Positions 38,503 through 46,448 of a DNA stretch of 64,000 nt are shown here, piece after piece; position 1 is the stretch's first letter, and every line of letters begins with the position of its first letter. The notes beneath the pieces are model-generated. The model made no database searches, had not been told where the DNA came from, and saw nothing but the letters and a program-made list of their open reading frames with translations. The stretch is from Gammaproteobacteria bacterium. GTDB lineage: Bacteria > Pseudomonadota > Gammaproteobacteria > UBA6186 > Azoamicaceae. Made by a program: the position numbers and the translations under genes. Location of the stretch: assembly GCA_013288135.1 (NCBI GenBank), contig JABDCL010000002.1:142956-206955 (forward strand), written 5' to 3'.

Positions 38503-39234
38503 TTATTTTGAAAAAGGATGAACTCCAGCTACATAACCCAAAAATTTTCCTGTTTTCTCATAATCTTTCTTGATATATTGATAAATATTTTTTAATGAGG
38601 AATACAAAACTTCAAAACTTATTTCCTCTCCTCCGATTACCCAACAACCAGAAGGCCCATGCTCATGAATCGCAAGACTCCGAATCTTGTCATAACAAAA
38701 AGATGCTATAGAACCTCTTCCTTTATCTATTTTCTCATTTAATAACTGGAATTCTGATTCAATTAAAACATTTTTTACAAAATTAAGCATTCCCTTTTTA
38801 GTATATATTTTGGAATAAAGTTTCGAGCCTTTTTTGGAAATCAATGAATTTTCGTCTAGATTACAACCCTTGGAATTAAAAAAAACAAATAATTTCTCAA
38901 AAATATCTTTTATTTTCTGTGTTTTCTTTTTTGATTTTTCTGATTCTTTTTTTAACTCTAAGAGTAATTGGCGGAAACTTATGTTCGCGAACAATAGATT
39001 TCCTGAATAATTTATTAATAAATCACAAAATCTCCATTTGCCTATTGTTTTAATACCTTGAAAACGATTAGATAACTGATCCAGGTAAACAATACATAGA
39101 ATATATGCCTCGTCTTCTAAATATCTGCCATCACGTTTTGTTCCCTTTAACTCTGGAAGCACATCTATCTTCTTTTTCAAATCATCAAACCATGCGTTTA
39201 CAGAATCTTTTGTGTTAAAATTATTTTCTTCCAT
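38503..39234 (-). CDS. Hypothetical HEPN-like protein
   Basis: 243 aa, helical, Lys-rich. Near residue 186 FCYDKIRSLAIHEHG carries R-x4-H, the catalytic arrangement of HEPN ribonucleases, in a helical context. YILCIVYLDQLSNRF near 50 recalls small helical island proteins. No name can be given. It sits between SIR2 and DUF2971 genes. Ribonuclease activity is inference from one motif. Confidence 0.5.
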   Translation of the reverse strand: MEENNFNTKDSVNAWFDDLKKKIDVLPELKGTKRDGRYLEDEAYILCIVYLDQLSNRFQGIKTIGKWRFCDLLINYSGNLLFANISFRQLLLELKKESEKSKKKTQKIKDIFEKLFVFFNSKGCNLDENSLISKKGSKLYSKIYTKKGMLNFVKNVLIESEFQLLNEKIDKGRGSIASFCYDKIRSLAIHEHGPSGCWVIGGEEISFEVLYSSLKNIYQYIKKDYEKTGKFLGYVAGVHPFSK

Positions 39235-39470
39235 ATTTTGAAAAAACCTTAAGATACATGTTAACTTTTAACTCCTATATAAAACCAGATTAAGTCTGGC
39301 TCTTCGCGAGACACCATATCTCCCTTATCCAATAGAGACATATTCTCGCTATAAAAGGAGACTGGTAATAATGAATACCCTACATAATTATTATAGATTG
39401 ATTTATAACTTAATTCACTTTTTCACCAACACTCTTTAACATGTACTTGATGTTTACTGAGATCCGGAGA

Positions 39471-40412
39471 TCATACATTGAAAAATCGCATAACCTTGTT
39501 GTGTTCAATTGTGTCATTACCAAATATTTCACTTAATGATCTACGCGATGCACCAATGAGACTGTTTTTAAGAGTATCTTCAAGAAGATCACCACCTTTT
39601 GGATCTATAATAAACATTTTCAAACTATGTTTATTCACTGCTTGCCTAATAATATCATTAATATGTGTATCTCGAAATCCATAACCAATAACCATCAAAC
39701 GTGCGTCAGGTTGAGATAGTTGTTCTTTAAATAGTTCGTGATACCAACTCAATACAGGAAATAATCCAATCTGTTGGATCTTGTTTCCACCCATAACCAG
39801 TATTGGAACTTGTTGATTCTCTTCTTTTTGCCAATTTGAAGATCCATGAAGCTTAATGTAGGGCTGAAGCCTATGATTGTCTAATTGAAACTTCTTTTGA
39901 TCTACCGGCACCCAAGTTCGATTCGCCCATGAACTTACATTAGGATCTGAAATATGTTTCATACCTGGTAATTCTGATCCACTCCACCTTCCATTCGACA
40001 GTAGATATCCATTTTCGATATAGTGATGTTCTAGTAACTGATCTTGATTTAAGGTGAGTATCACATCAAATTTAGTAAGAAATGTTTGTACTATCCGTTC
40101 TCGAGCATTCTGAAATTCAAAATTGGTATTTTCAAAACCACTATTCATATCATGAAACATTCGAATCACGGCATTTTGGAGATTAACGAGATCATCCCTA
40201 TTAGAAGCCTCTGGATTTTTATTGAAATCGGCTTGGATCTCCTCTAATGCATTTTCGAATCCACCCGTTTGTTGATTCCGCCAAAGAAGATCCTTTAAAC
40301 GTTTATTATTTGAAATTTCTGGACAACCTAATAGATATGCAAAAGCCTCAGACGCTAAAATGCCACCCCAGTTACGACTAAATCCCGCACCAAGTAAAAG
40401 GATATTGCTCAT
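39471..40412 (-). CDS. Stand-alone SIR2-domain protein
   Basis: 313 aa. ILLLGAGFSRNWGG (NAD loop), LTLNQDQLLE (Asn-x-Asp), YIKLHGSSNW (catalytic-type histidine) and VIGYGFRDTHIN (C-terminal motif) define a SIR2_2-type domain filling the whole protein. Related proteins in DSR, Thoeris and pAgo-linked systems hydrolyse NAD+ on phage infection. No partner domain is fused; adjacent genes could be sensors. Head of the 40412-to-37354 block. Confidence 0.85.
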   Translation of the reverse strand: MSNILLLGAGFSRNWGGILASEAFAYLLGCPEISNNKRLKDLLWRNQQTGGFENALEEIQADFNKNPEASNRDDLVNLQNAVIRMFHDMNSGFENTNFEFQNARERIVQTFLTKFDVILTLNQDQLLEHHYIENGYLLSNGRWSGSELPGMKHISDPNVSSWANRTWVPVDQKKFQLDNHRLQPYIKLHGSSNWQKEENQQVPILVMGGNKIQQIGLFPVLSWYHELFKEQLSQPDARLMVIGYGFRDTHINDIIRQAVNKHSLKMFIIDPKGGDLLEDTLKNSLIGASRRSLSEIFGNDTIEHNKVMRFFNV

Positions 40413-40526
40413 AAAGTTTCTCTCAGATTAATGCTAAAAAATATTTGACATTAAAACTTATATATCAAATCGATTTTTTTAACAACAAAATTAGTTAAAT
40501 ATCTAAAAAAATATTTTTATTCTCTA

Positions 40527-40811
40527 TTACGACAATTCTGGCTTTGTATTATCCCCATCACCTTCTTCCCTTGCTGGCAACCCAAACAACGCGCGATCCC
40601 CTTTTCTAAACAAGAACATATCCAAACCCTCCAACAAACTTTCAATCGTATCTGTTCTCCCATGCTTATCGATAATATAGGCCCCTACTAATATCTTTCT
40701 TCGAGTATCATCTTTTCTTTTTTGGGTTTCTTCCTTTGCTTGCATCATTTGGATACGTGCTTGCAATTGCAATTTCTTTTTCAATAAATCTTGAACCGTT
40801 GGCATAGTCAT
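40527..40811 (-). CDS. TraD/MobC-like mobilisation accessory protein
   Basis: 94 aa. A coiled-coil N-terminus (LLKKKLQLQARIQMMQAKEE) is followed by TRRKILVGAYIIDKHGR and GDRALFGLP. I recognise this as the small conjugal TraD/MobC-type protein usually encoded beside a MobA/TraA relaxase. No relaxase gene is present in the island, so mobilisation would need help in trans. It faces the possible oriT region. Confidence 0.7.
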   Translation of the reverse strand: MTMPTVQDLLKKKLQLQARIQMMQAKEETQKRKDDTRRKILVGAYIIDKHGRTDTIESLLEGLDMFLFRKGDRALFGLPAREEGDGDNTKPELS

Positions 40812-41354
40812 TTTTTAATCCTTTTGTTTCTAAACTTACCTAAGCATAATTCCAAAATGGTGGCTTTGTATACGCTCATAAATGAGGGGTACCCGCTAAA
40901 ATTACGCGTAGCGAGGAAGATTAGTGCCCAAAGCCCAAGCACAAAAACGCATTCAATCTATGCCAAAGAAATGAAAAATCCCAAAGCCCGAAAGAACCTA
41001 AGGGCGCACTCGATACATTGCTACGCAACGTGAATATGGAAAACGGCAAGACAAAAATGTCCCACGAAGTTTTTGTGTACGATTTTTCAGCGAATGATAA
41101 AGGCAGTCAAGGAGGAACGGAGCAAGAACTTTTTAACAACTGAAAGGCGGAACATACGCCTAACGTGAGGGGTCAGTAAGCGAAGCATCTAGACCCCTGC
41201 CGCGCGGCGAGCGCAGGGGTCCTAGGGGACAGGAGTCCCCTAGAGTCAAGAACTTTGTTGTGGGCCAATTTTTTTGATTTCCGCTCTCCATGGTTGAAGT
41301 GCGCACTTAGGCATAGCTTCGCCATGCGGATTACTTTTTGTATTTTTACACCTA
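40812..41354. other. Gene-free region, possible oriT
   Basis: 543 bp with no supported gene. It contains AGGGCGCAC at about 41007, resembling the nick-region core of IncQ/Ti-type oriT. It also has a GC-rich hairpin GACCCCTG...CAGGGGTC (about 41190-41221), a second hairpin AGGGGAC/GTCCCCT (41223-41240), and a palindrome AAGTGCGCACTT at about 41297-41308. Located beside the TraD/MobC-like gene. Assignment is tentative. Confidence 0.45.
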
Positions 41355-42515
41355 TCAGATAAAGGGGAACTTTTCATAAAGATGCTCATCTTTTTCAATG
41401 GTGCTCACACTATTTGTATGAGCATCTTTGTTTTCTTTGAACATCTTTGATGGTAAGTACCATTTCCAAATACTACCTTTTCCAAATCCATCGTGTTCTG
41501 TTTCTACCCCCAGATATTCTTTAGCCCTACGCAATGTTATATTTTTGATGCCGGCCTCTTTAGCCCTTTCATCAATCTCCTTTTTGGTTACCGCCCCTTC
41601 TGAAAGTAATACCTCCAAGAAATCCACTGCCTCAGAAAGTATGGAGCGTTCTTCTGGGATATTTTGATTATTTGTGTCGGTCAGTAGCTCCTGGGCAGAT
41701 CCTTTAACTCGATCTCCCCAGATCACTTTAGACGAAAATACACCCTGATAATTTGGAAGTTCTATTTGCTCAATCTGATACTGATAGCCACCGTCATCTG
41801 GACCATTGTTGGATTTTGCTCTAACAAAAAGACGTTTCAATTGGCCATTTTTGTCAGTAACCTTAGCTGTAGCTAGAACTACTCGAGCCAGTGCACCAAA
41901 AGCGATCGAACCTGTTACTCGTTCTAGGGGATCCCGTCCTAATGTTCCTTTGTTAAAATGCGATATACCTAATATTACCGCTTTTAATTTATCACCAAGC
42001 TCTACTAATGGTTGCAGGTCCCTTCTTACCTCACCATTTTTGTGAGAATCCCCAGAGACAACGTTTACCACTGGATCCACAATTATTAATCGAACCTCAC
42101 CAACTTGTGCAGCTTTGTCATACAACTTATCCATGTCTCGTGACGGATCAAACGCTCTGGGTTTGTTATGTTCAAAAACATCGCTAACAAAATAAACACG
42201 CTTTCGATCGGCACCATGAGCGAGCAAGCGCGGTAACAATGTGTCCTTGGGATCATCCTCACCAGACCATATTAAAACATTACCTGGCTCGCATTTAGAC
42301 CCATCTGGCCATGCACCACCAAGGGTAATAGTTGCAGCTAAACTCAACCCAATGGTAGTTTTACCTGTCCCTGGTGCGCCTGCAAGAATATGAAATTTTC
42401 CAGCAGCAAGCCAGTCGTTCCAAATCCAACGCATAGGCTCGGGTTCCAAATCCATTGCACATATTAATTCAACCCCAGTTTTATCTGGACTGATTTCATT
42501 TTCATTTTTTGCCAT
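41355..42515 (-). CDS. RepA-like RecA-fold AAA ATPase
   Basis: 386 aa. FHILAGAPGTGKTTIGLSL (Walker A, near 45), VLIWSGEDDPKDT, RLIIVDPVVNVVSG (Walker B) and LGISHFNKG are the hexameric RepA/DnaB-like helicase motifs found in integrative elements. A C-terminal winged region ends in WKWYLPSKMFKE. It may support element replication or plasmid-like persistence. It lies 9 nt downstream of alpA. Confidence 0.85.
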   Translation of the reverse strand: MAKNENEISPDKTGVELICAMDLEPEPMRWIWNDWLAAGKFHILAGAPGTGKTTIGLSLAATITLGGAWPDGSKCEPGNVLIWSGEDDPKDTLLPRLLAHGADRKRVYFVSDVFEHNKPRAFDPSRDMDKLYDKAAQVGEVRLIIVDPVVNVVSGDSHKNGEVRRDLQPLVELGDKLKAVILGISHFNKGTLGRDPLERVTGSIAFGALARVVLATAKVTDKNGQLKRLFVRAKSNNGPDDGGYQYQIEQIELPNYQGVFSSKVIWGDRVKGSAQELLTDTNNQNIPEERSILSEAVDFLEVLLSEGAVTKKEIDERAKEAGIKNITLRRAKEYLGVETEHDGFGKGSIWKWYLPSKMFKENKDAHTNSVSTIEKDEHLYEKFPFI

Positions 42516-42524
42516 CTTAACTCC

Positions 42525-42722
42525 CTATTTCTTGGTTTTTCGACTCTGTTCAATTTGATTGGATAGCCACGCTTCGATTTCATTCTCTACCCAGCCGATG
42601 GCCCTACCTCCCAGTGAAATCTGTTTGGGGAAAGTACCCTGGGAAATACGTAAATAAATAGTTGAACGAGCAAGTCCCGTTCGGTTTTTTACTGCTGGAA
42701 GTCTTAGTATTACATTTGTCAT
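42525..42722 (-). CDS. AlpA-family excisionase/regulator
   Basis: 65 aa, MerR-like HTH. RLPAVKNRTGLARSTIYLRI, GTFPKQISLGGRAIGWVENEI and EAWL form the classical AlpA pattern. Regulates integrase and excision in P4-like islands. Followed at 9 nt by the RepA-like gene. Confidence 0.92.
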   Translation of the reverse strand: MTNVILRLPAVKNRTGLARSTIYLRISQGTFPKQISLGGRAIGWVENEIEAWLSNQIEQSRKTKK

Positions 42723-43227
42723 ATGGATTTCCTTACCTCGCCTTGGCGTTTGTTAAACATGTTTTTATTTAAAACCAGTTACACTTTGAAAAATAGATTG
42801 GATGGGATAGGTAGGTTCTAAAAAAGAGGGTAGTAGATTTGCAAAAACCCTCGCAGAATCAGGGATAAAGGGGTGGGCAAGTTTTTTTAATATTATTAAG
42901 AATTAAGCGATTTTTTGTATGAGGGGTGGGTAGGTTAATATAAAATGTGAAATAACAATAATCTGTTGTAAAGAGCAATTTTTGCTTGAAATGCATCAAA
43001 TATTAATAGTAATATTTTAATTACGGTACAGGCGGGGACGCCAATGGCCGTGACGTGATTCAGGGTAACCCCCTCTGGGGTTGCCCTAATCCCTTGCAAC
43101 AAAAAGTGAATCACGTCTTCAAATATCCCGGGGTATGGGGCAGAGCCCCACTTAAAATTAATTAAACACAACAAAAAATTCTAATTTTCAGATTATTATT
43201 GATATTCAAATAATAACGAGTAAGTTT
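42723..43227. other. Intergenic region with nested inverted repeats
   Basis: 505 bp without a supported gene. At 43052-43117 two inverted repeats lie nested: outer GACGTGATTCA/TGAATCACGTC and inner AGGGTAACCCC/GGGGTTGCCCT. A third hairpin, GGGGCAGAGCCCC, is at 43137-43149. The segment is far richer in GC than its surroundings. Candidates are a replication origin for the RepA-like protein, a structured RNA or an excision site. Confidence 0.5.
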
Positions 43228-43938
43228 TTATGGAGTACTAGGCGCCCCACCACTTTTCTGCCAATTGCACATCTTCGCTATGCGTTCTTTCTCTTCATTC
43301 ATAAGCTTAGGGTAATTATCCTGTAACCAAATCGTAATCTGTTTCTTTATGCTCATACCTTTTTTCCAATTCTTACTGATAGCTCCATGTGCTTTAACTG
43401 CTATAGCAAGTTCTTTGGAATAGGTACTTACATTCTCATCAAAGCCTTCCCAGACTAAAGCCTCTAATTCTTCTATTCGTTTTCTAAGTGCAGCCATTTC
43501 TTCATCTTTTATTTTCAGAAGATTATCTGTTTCTGCCTCAGCTGTAGTTTTAATGCTTTTTCTTGCTGCTATTTGTTGCCGTAGAACTTCCGGAATTTCA
43601 ACACTTCTACTTTCAGCCCATTCAAGAAAAACAACTGGCGAATTTGATTTATTAATTTCTTGCATCTCCAACGCTCGCAAGACTAAAATTCTCAGTTTGG
43701 AATAATCCAAACACAGTTCCGATGAAATTGGATAATTCACATAATGGCGTATAATATCCCAATTGACTATTTCTGGATCTTTACCAAGAAGTAGTGCAAT
43801 CCCTTCGTCAAGCGACCAAAATGGCATATTGCTCCAATAAATAAAATCTGCTTTTGCTTGTGACAGAACATCCAACTCTTCTCCAAGATCCATTGCTTCC
43901 TCTTTATATTCTGACGCATCAACTTCTAAGTCACTCAT
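43228..43938 (-). CDS. Island protein of unknown function with coiled coil
   Basis: 236 aa. The N-terminal half (FIYWSNMPFWSLDEGIALLLG) is a domain I have seen in proteins next to P4 integrases but cannot name. Residues about 145-170 form a coiled coil (EEMAALRKRIEELEALV). The C-terminus is HTH-like (SIKKQITIWLQDNYP). Nine nt separate it from the integrase, so they are co-transcribed. Confidence 0.65.
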   Translation of the reverse strand: MSDLEVDASEYKEEAMDLGEELDVLSQAKADFIYWSNMPFWSLDEGIALLLGKDPEIVNWDIIRHYVNYPISSELCLDYSKLRILVLRALEMQEINKSNSPVVFLEWAESRSVEIPEVLRQQIAARKSIKTTAEAETDNLLKIKDEEMAALRKRIEELEALVWEGFDENVSTYSKELAIAVKAHGAISKNWKKGMSIKKQITIWLQDNYPKLMNEEKERIAKMCNWQKSGGAPSTP

Positions 43939-43947
43939 AGTATTTCC

Positions 43948-45135
43948 TTATATTATTGTCACTTCATCTAAATAATCTGCCCATTTCTGCATCATTTCTC
44001 GCCGTATTTGCAAATGTGAAGTTCGATTATAAGCACGACCTAAAGGATCTTTCACGGCATGAGCCAATTGATGCTCAATGATGTCGGGTCGAAATCCCAA
44101 AACTTCATCTAAAATAGTTCTGGCACTGGCCCGAAAGCCATGAGCCGTAAGTTCTGTTGTGCCATAACCTAACCTTCTTAATGCCGCATTAATTGTATTG
44201 TCAGACATTGGACGGTTTTTAGTTCTGGAGCCTGGGAAAATATACTTCCCCTTGCCAGTTAAAGGATAAAGCTCCTGAAGAATGTGTATCGCTTGTTGAG
44301 ATAAAGGAACGAGGTGTGCTTGTCTCATTTTCATTTTTTCAGAGGGGATATTCCATTCAGCAATGTCTAAATTGATTTCTGACCATTCGGCCTTTCTTAA
44401 TTCACCAGGACGAACAAAAAGTAAAGGCGCAAGCTGCAAGGCACACTTAGTTACAAAAAAACCCTCATATCCTTCAATAGCTCTTAGTAACTCACCAAGT
44501 TTTTTAGGTTCTAAAATAGCAGCCCGATGCCGCACCCTTGCAGGAGGAATCGCTCCTCGAAGATCTGCCGAGGGGTCTCTGTCACATTTCCCTATAGCAA
44601 TTGCATACCGAAAAATTCTCCCGCAATCTTGATGGGCACGATGAACAGTATCTAGGGTTCCTCTGGCTTCAATTCGACGTAATATTCCTAATAATTGAGG
44701 TGCTGCTATTTCAGCAATAGAATTTTGGCCTATCCAAGGAAAAATATCTCTTTCTAAACGACTGAGAATTTTAAAACTATGACTGTTTACCCAGCCAGGT
44801 GAGTATTTAGCAAACCATTCTCGTGCTACTGCCTCAAAGCTATTTTCTGCTGCTGCCTGCTCAGCACGTTTAGATACTTGTTTGACAATACCTGGATCAA
44901 TTTCATTGGCTAATTGCTTTCTAGCCTCACTGTGTCTTTCTCTTGCTTCAGACAACGAAATTTCAGGATACACCCCTATCGCTAATACTTTTTCTTTTCC
45001 CATAAAACGATACTTAAAGCGCCAGCATTTAGAGCCGTGTTGGGTAATCAAAAGATATAGCCCTTTTTCGTCAGATAGTTTATAGGGTTTATCTTTACCC
45101 TTTGCACTACGCACTTTGAGTTCGGTTAATGGCAT
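43948..45135 (-). CDS. P4-type tyrosine integrase
   Basis: 395 aa from the ATG at 45135 (AAGGA 7 nt upstream; a TTG one codon earlier is less likely). DUF4102 arm-binding domain: LTELKVRSAKGKDKPYKLSD. Catalytic residues: RPGELRKAEW (Arg), HGFRASARTIL (His-x-x-Arg), HQLAHAVKDPLGRAYNR (His and nucleophile Tyr). It lies 174 bp from the 3' end of tRNA-Val, its evident attachment target. Confidence 0.95.
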   Translation of the reverse strand: MPLTELKVRSAKGKDKPYKLSDEKGLYLLITQHGSKCWRFKYRFMGKEKVLAIGVYPEISLSEARERHSEARKQLANEIDPGIVKQVSKRAEQAAAENSFEAVAREWFAKYSPGWVNSHSFKILSRLERDIFPWIGQNSIAEIAAPQLLGILRRIEARGTLDTVHRAHQDCGRIFRYAIAIGKCDRDPSADLRGAIPPARVRHRAAILEPKKLGELLRAIEGYEGFFVTKCALQLAPLLFVRPGELRKAEWSEINLDIAEWNIPSEKMKMRQAHLVPLSQQAIHILQELYPLTGKGKYIFPGSRTKNRPMSDNTINAALRRLGYGTTELTAHGFRASARTILDEVLGFRPDIIEHQLAHAVKDPLGRAYNRTSHLQIRREMMQKWADYLDEVTII

Positions 45136-45178
45136 CAAACTATCCTTCTGGGGGTATCGATAATTATGAAGCCAGAAA

Positions 45179-45200
45179 TACCCCCACTAATACCCCCAAA
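45179..45200. repeat. Paired TACCCCC direct repeats, right end
   Basis: Two ATACCCCC words spaced 6 nt, with an inverted GGGGGTAT at 45151-45158, lie between the integrase and tRNA-Val. They match the pair at 31481-31502. Probable recombinase arm-binding sites. Confidence 0.55.
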
Positions 45201-45308
45201 TATATTAGATTTTATGGGAATTCACTGGATCAGTTAGGACATGATATAACAGAATTAGACTTGAATTCAAAGGGTTTTTGGATGATTTAGGACATTATGA
45301 GATTTTTA

Positions 45309-45333
45309 ATTGGTAGGCGCGAGTGGGATCGAA
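45309..45333 (+). repeat. Proximal attachment site within tRNA-Val
   Basis: The 25-bp identity block shared with 31404-31428. It spans the encoded CCA, the acceptor strand and part of the T-arm, so insertion of the island preserved an intact tRNA. Confidence 0.92.
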
Positions 45334-45385
45334 CCACCGACCACCACCATGTCAAGGTGGTGCTCTACCACTGAGCTACGCGCCT
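45311..45385 (-). tRNA. tRNA-Val (anticodon GAC)
   Basis: Cloverleaf on the minus strand. Acceptor AGGCGCG/CGCGCCT, D-arm GCTC...GAGC, anticodon stem CCACC/GGTGG with loop TTGACAT (anticodon GAC), T-loop TTCGATC, and encoded CCA at 45313-45311. Integration target of the island to its left. Confidence 0.96.
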
Positions 45386-45424
45386 AAAATGATGTTATAG
45401 CGTATCACGGAGGACAAATCTTTA

Positions 45425-46357
45425 TCAAGGCTCGTTTACTTCAACCTTTTGTTTCGGCATTAAATCCGCACGGCTCAAGCCCATCCACAATGCTAAAGCC
45501 CCAGAAACATAAATTGAAGAAACGGTTCCGATTATAATTCCAACAAAAAAGGCCATTGAAAATCCAAACAATGACTCTCCACCAAAAAATAATAATGCAA
45601 GCACGACCAGTAAAGTTAACCAAGACGTCATGATGGTACGAGATAAGGTTTGATTAATGGAAAGATTCATAATTTCAACAGGCGTACCCTTGCGGATCTT
45701 TCTAAAATTCTCACGCACTCTATCAAACACAACTATTGTATCATTCAAGGAATAACCTAAAACTGCCAACACAGAAGCCAAAGTCGCTAAATCAAATTCA
45801 AATTTAAACAGAGAAAAAACGCCTAAAAGCAAAACCGCGTCATGCAATAATCCAACCGCTGCACTGACTGCTAAACGATATTCAAACCGGAAGGCAATGT
45901 AGATCATGGTTGCTAAAATAGAAACAATGACTGCAATAGTACCATGTTCTACCAACTGCTCCCCTACTTCAGAGCCTACAAATTCAATACGTCGAATTTC
46001 AATGCCGGGATACTCTTTAAGTAGCGTCTCTTTAATCTGTTGCGTCACCCTTTGTTCTTCTGCCTGATCCTTTTTTTGATTGGCCACTCGAATTAAAATA
46101 TCTTGGGTGGAACCATACTGTTGAGCTCTGACCCCTTGAAAACCCTGATGTTCTAATTGTTCTCTAACCAAAGAGGCTTCTATCGGTGATTGAAAACGTG
46201 CTTCAACTTGCGTACCTCCGGTAAAATCCAAGCCGAAATTTAAACCTTGTGTTGCTAATAATCCAATGGAGATAATTGATAACAATAAAAACATGACAGC
46301 GGTGTAACGCCGTAATCCCATAAAATCGATAGAAGATTGTTTTTTAAAAAACTCCAT
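45425..46357 (-). CDS. secF: Protein translocase subunit SecF
   Basis: 310 aa, six helices. LNFGLDFTGGTQVEARF at the N-terminus and VLAVLGYSLNDTIVVFDRVREN are the SecF signatures. With SecD it uses the proton gradient to drive late Sec export. It follows secD with an 88-bp gap that contains a long hairpin. Confidence 0.97.
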   Translation of the reverse strand: MEFFKKQSSIDFMGLRRYTAVMFLLLSIISIGLLATQGLNFGLDFTGGTQVEARFQSPIEASLVREQLEHQGFQGVRAQQYGSTQDILIRVANQKKDQAEEQRVTQQIKETLLKEYPGIEIRRIEFVGSEVGEQLVEHGTIAVIVSILATMIYIAFRFEYRLAVSAAVGLLHDAVLLLGVFSLFKFEFDLATLASVLAVLGYSLNDTIVVFDRVRENFRKIRKGTPVEIMNLSINQTLSRTIMTSWLTLLVVLALLFFGGESLFGFSMAFFVGIIIGTVSSIYVSGALALWMGLSRADLMPKQKVEVNEP

Positions 46358-46358
46358 C

Positions 46359-46448
46359 TAGCTCTCCAGATAAATATTTTGATTCGCTACTGAACTCGCT
46401 TCGATCAAACATGCATCCGCTCACCAAAATACTTATCTGGAGAGCTTA
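46359..46448. repeat. Long inverted repeat between secD and secF
   Basis: TAGCTCTCCAGATAA at 46359 and TTATCTGGAGAGCTTA ending at 46448 form about 22-bp arms with one to two mismatches around a 43-nt loop. The right arm supplies the secD stop codon. It could be a small palindromic insertion or an mRNA-processing hairpin tuning SecF levels. Confidence 0.7.

Noticed and set aside
40791..41033. 80-residue plus-strand ORF in the oriT-like region
   Set aside because: Low-complexity basic translation with no family, overlapping hairpin-rich non-coding sequence.
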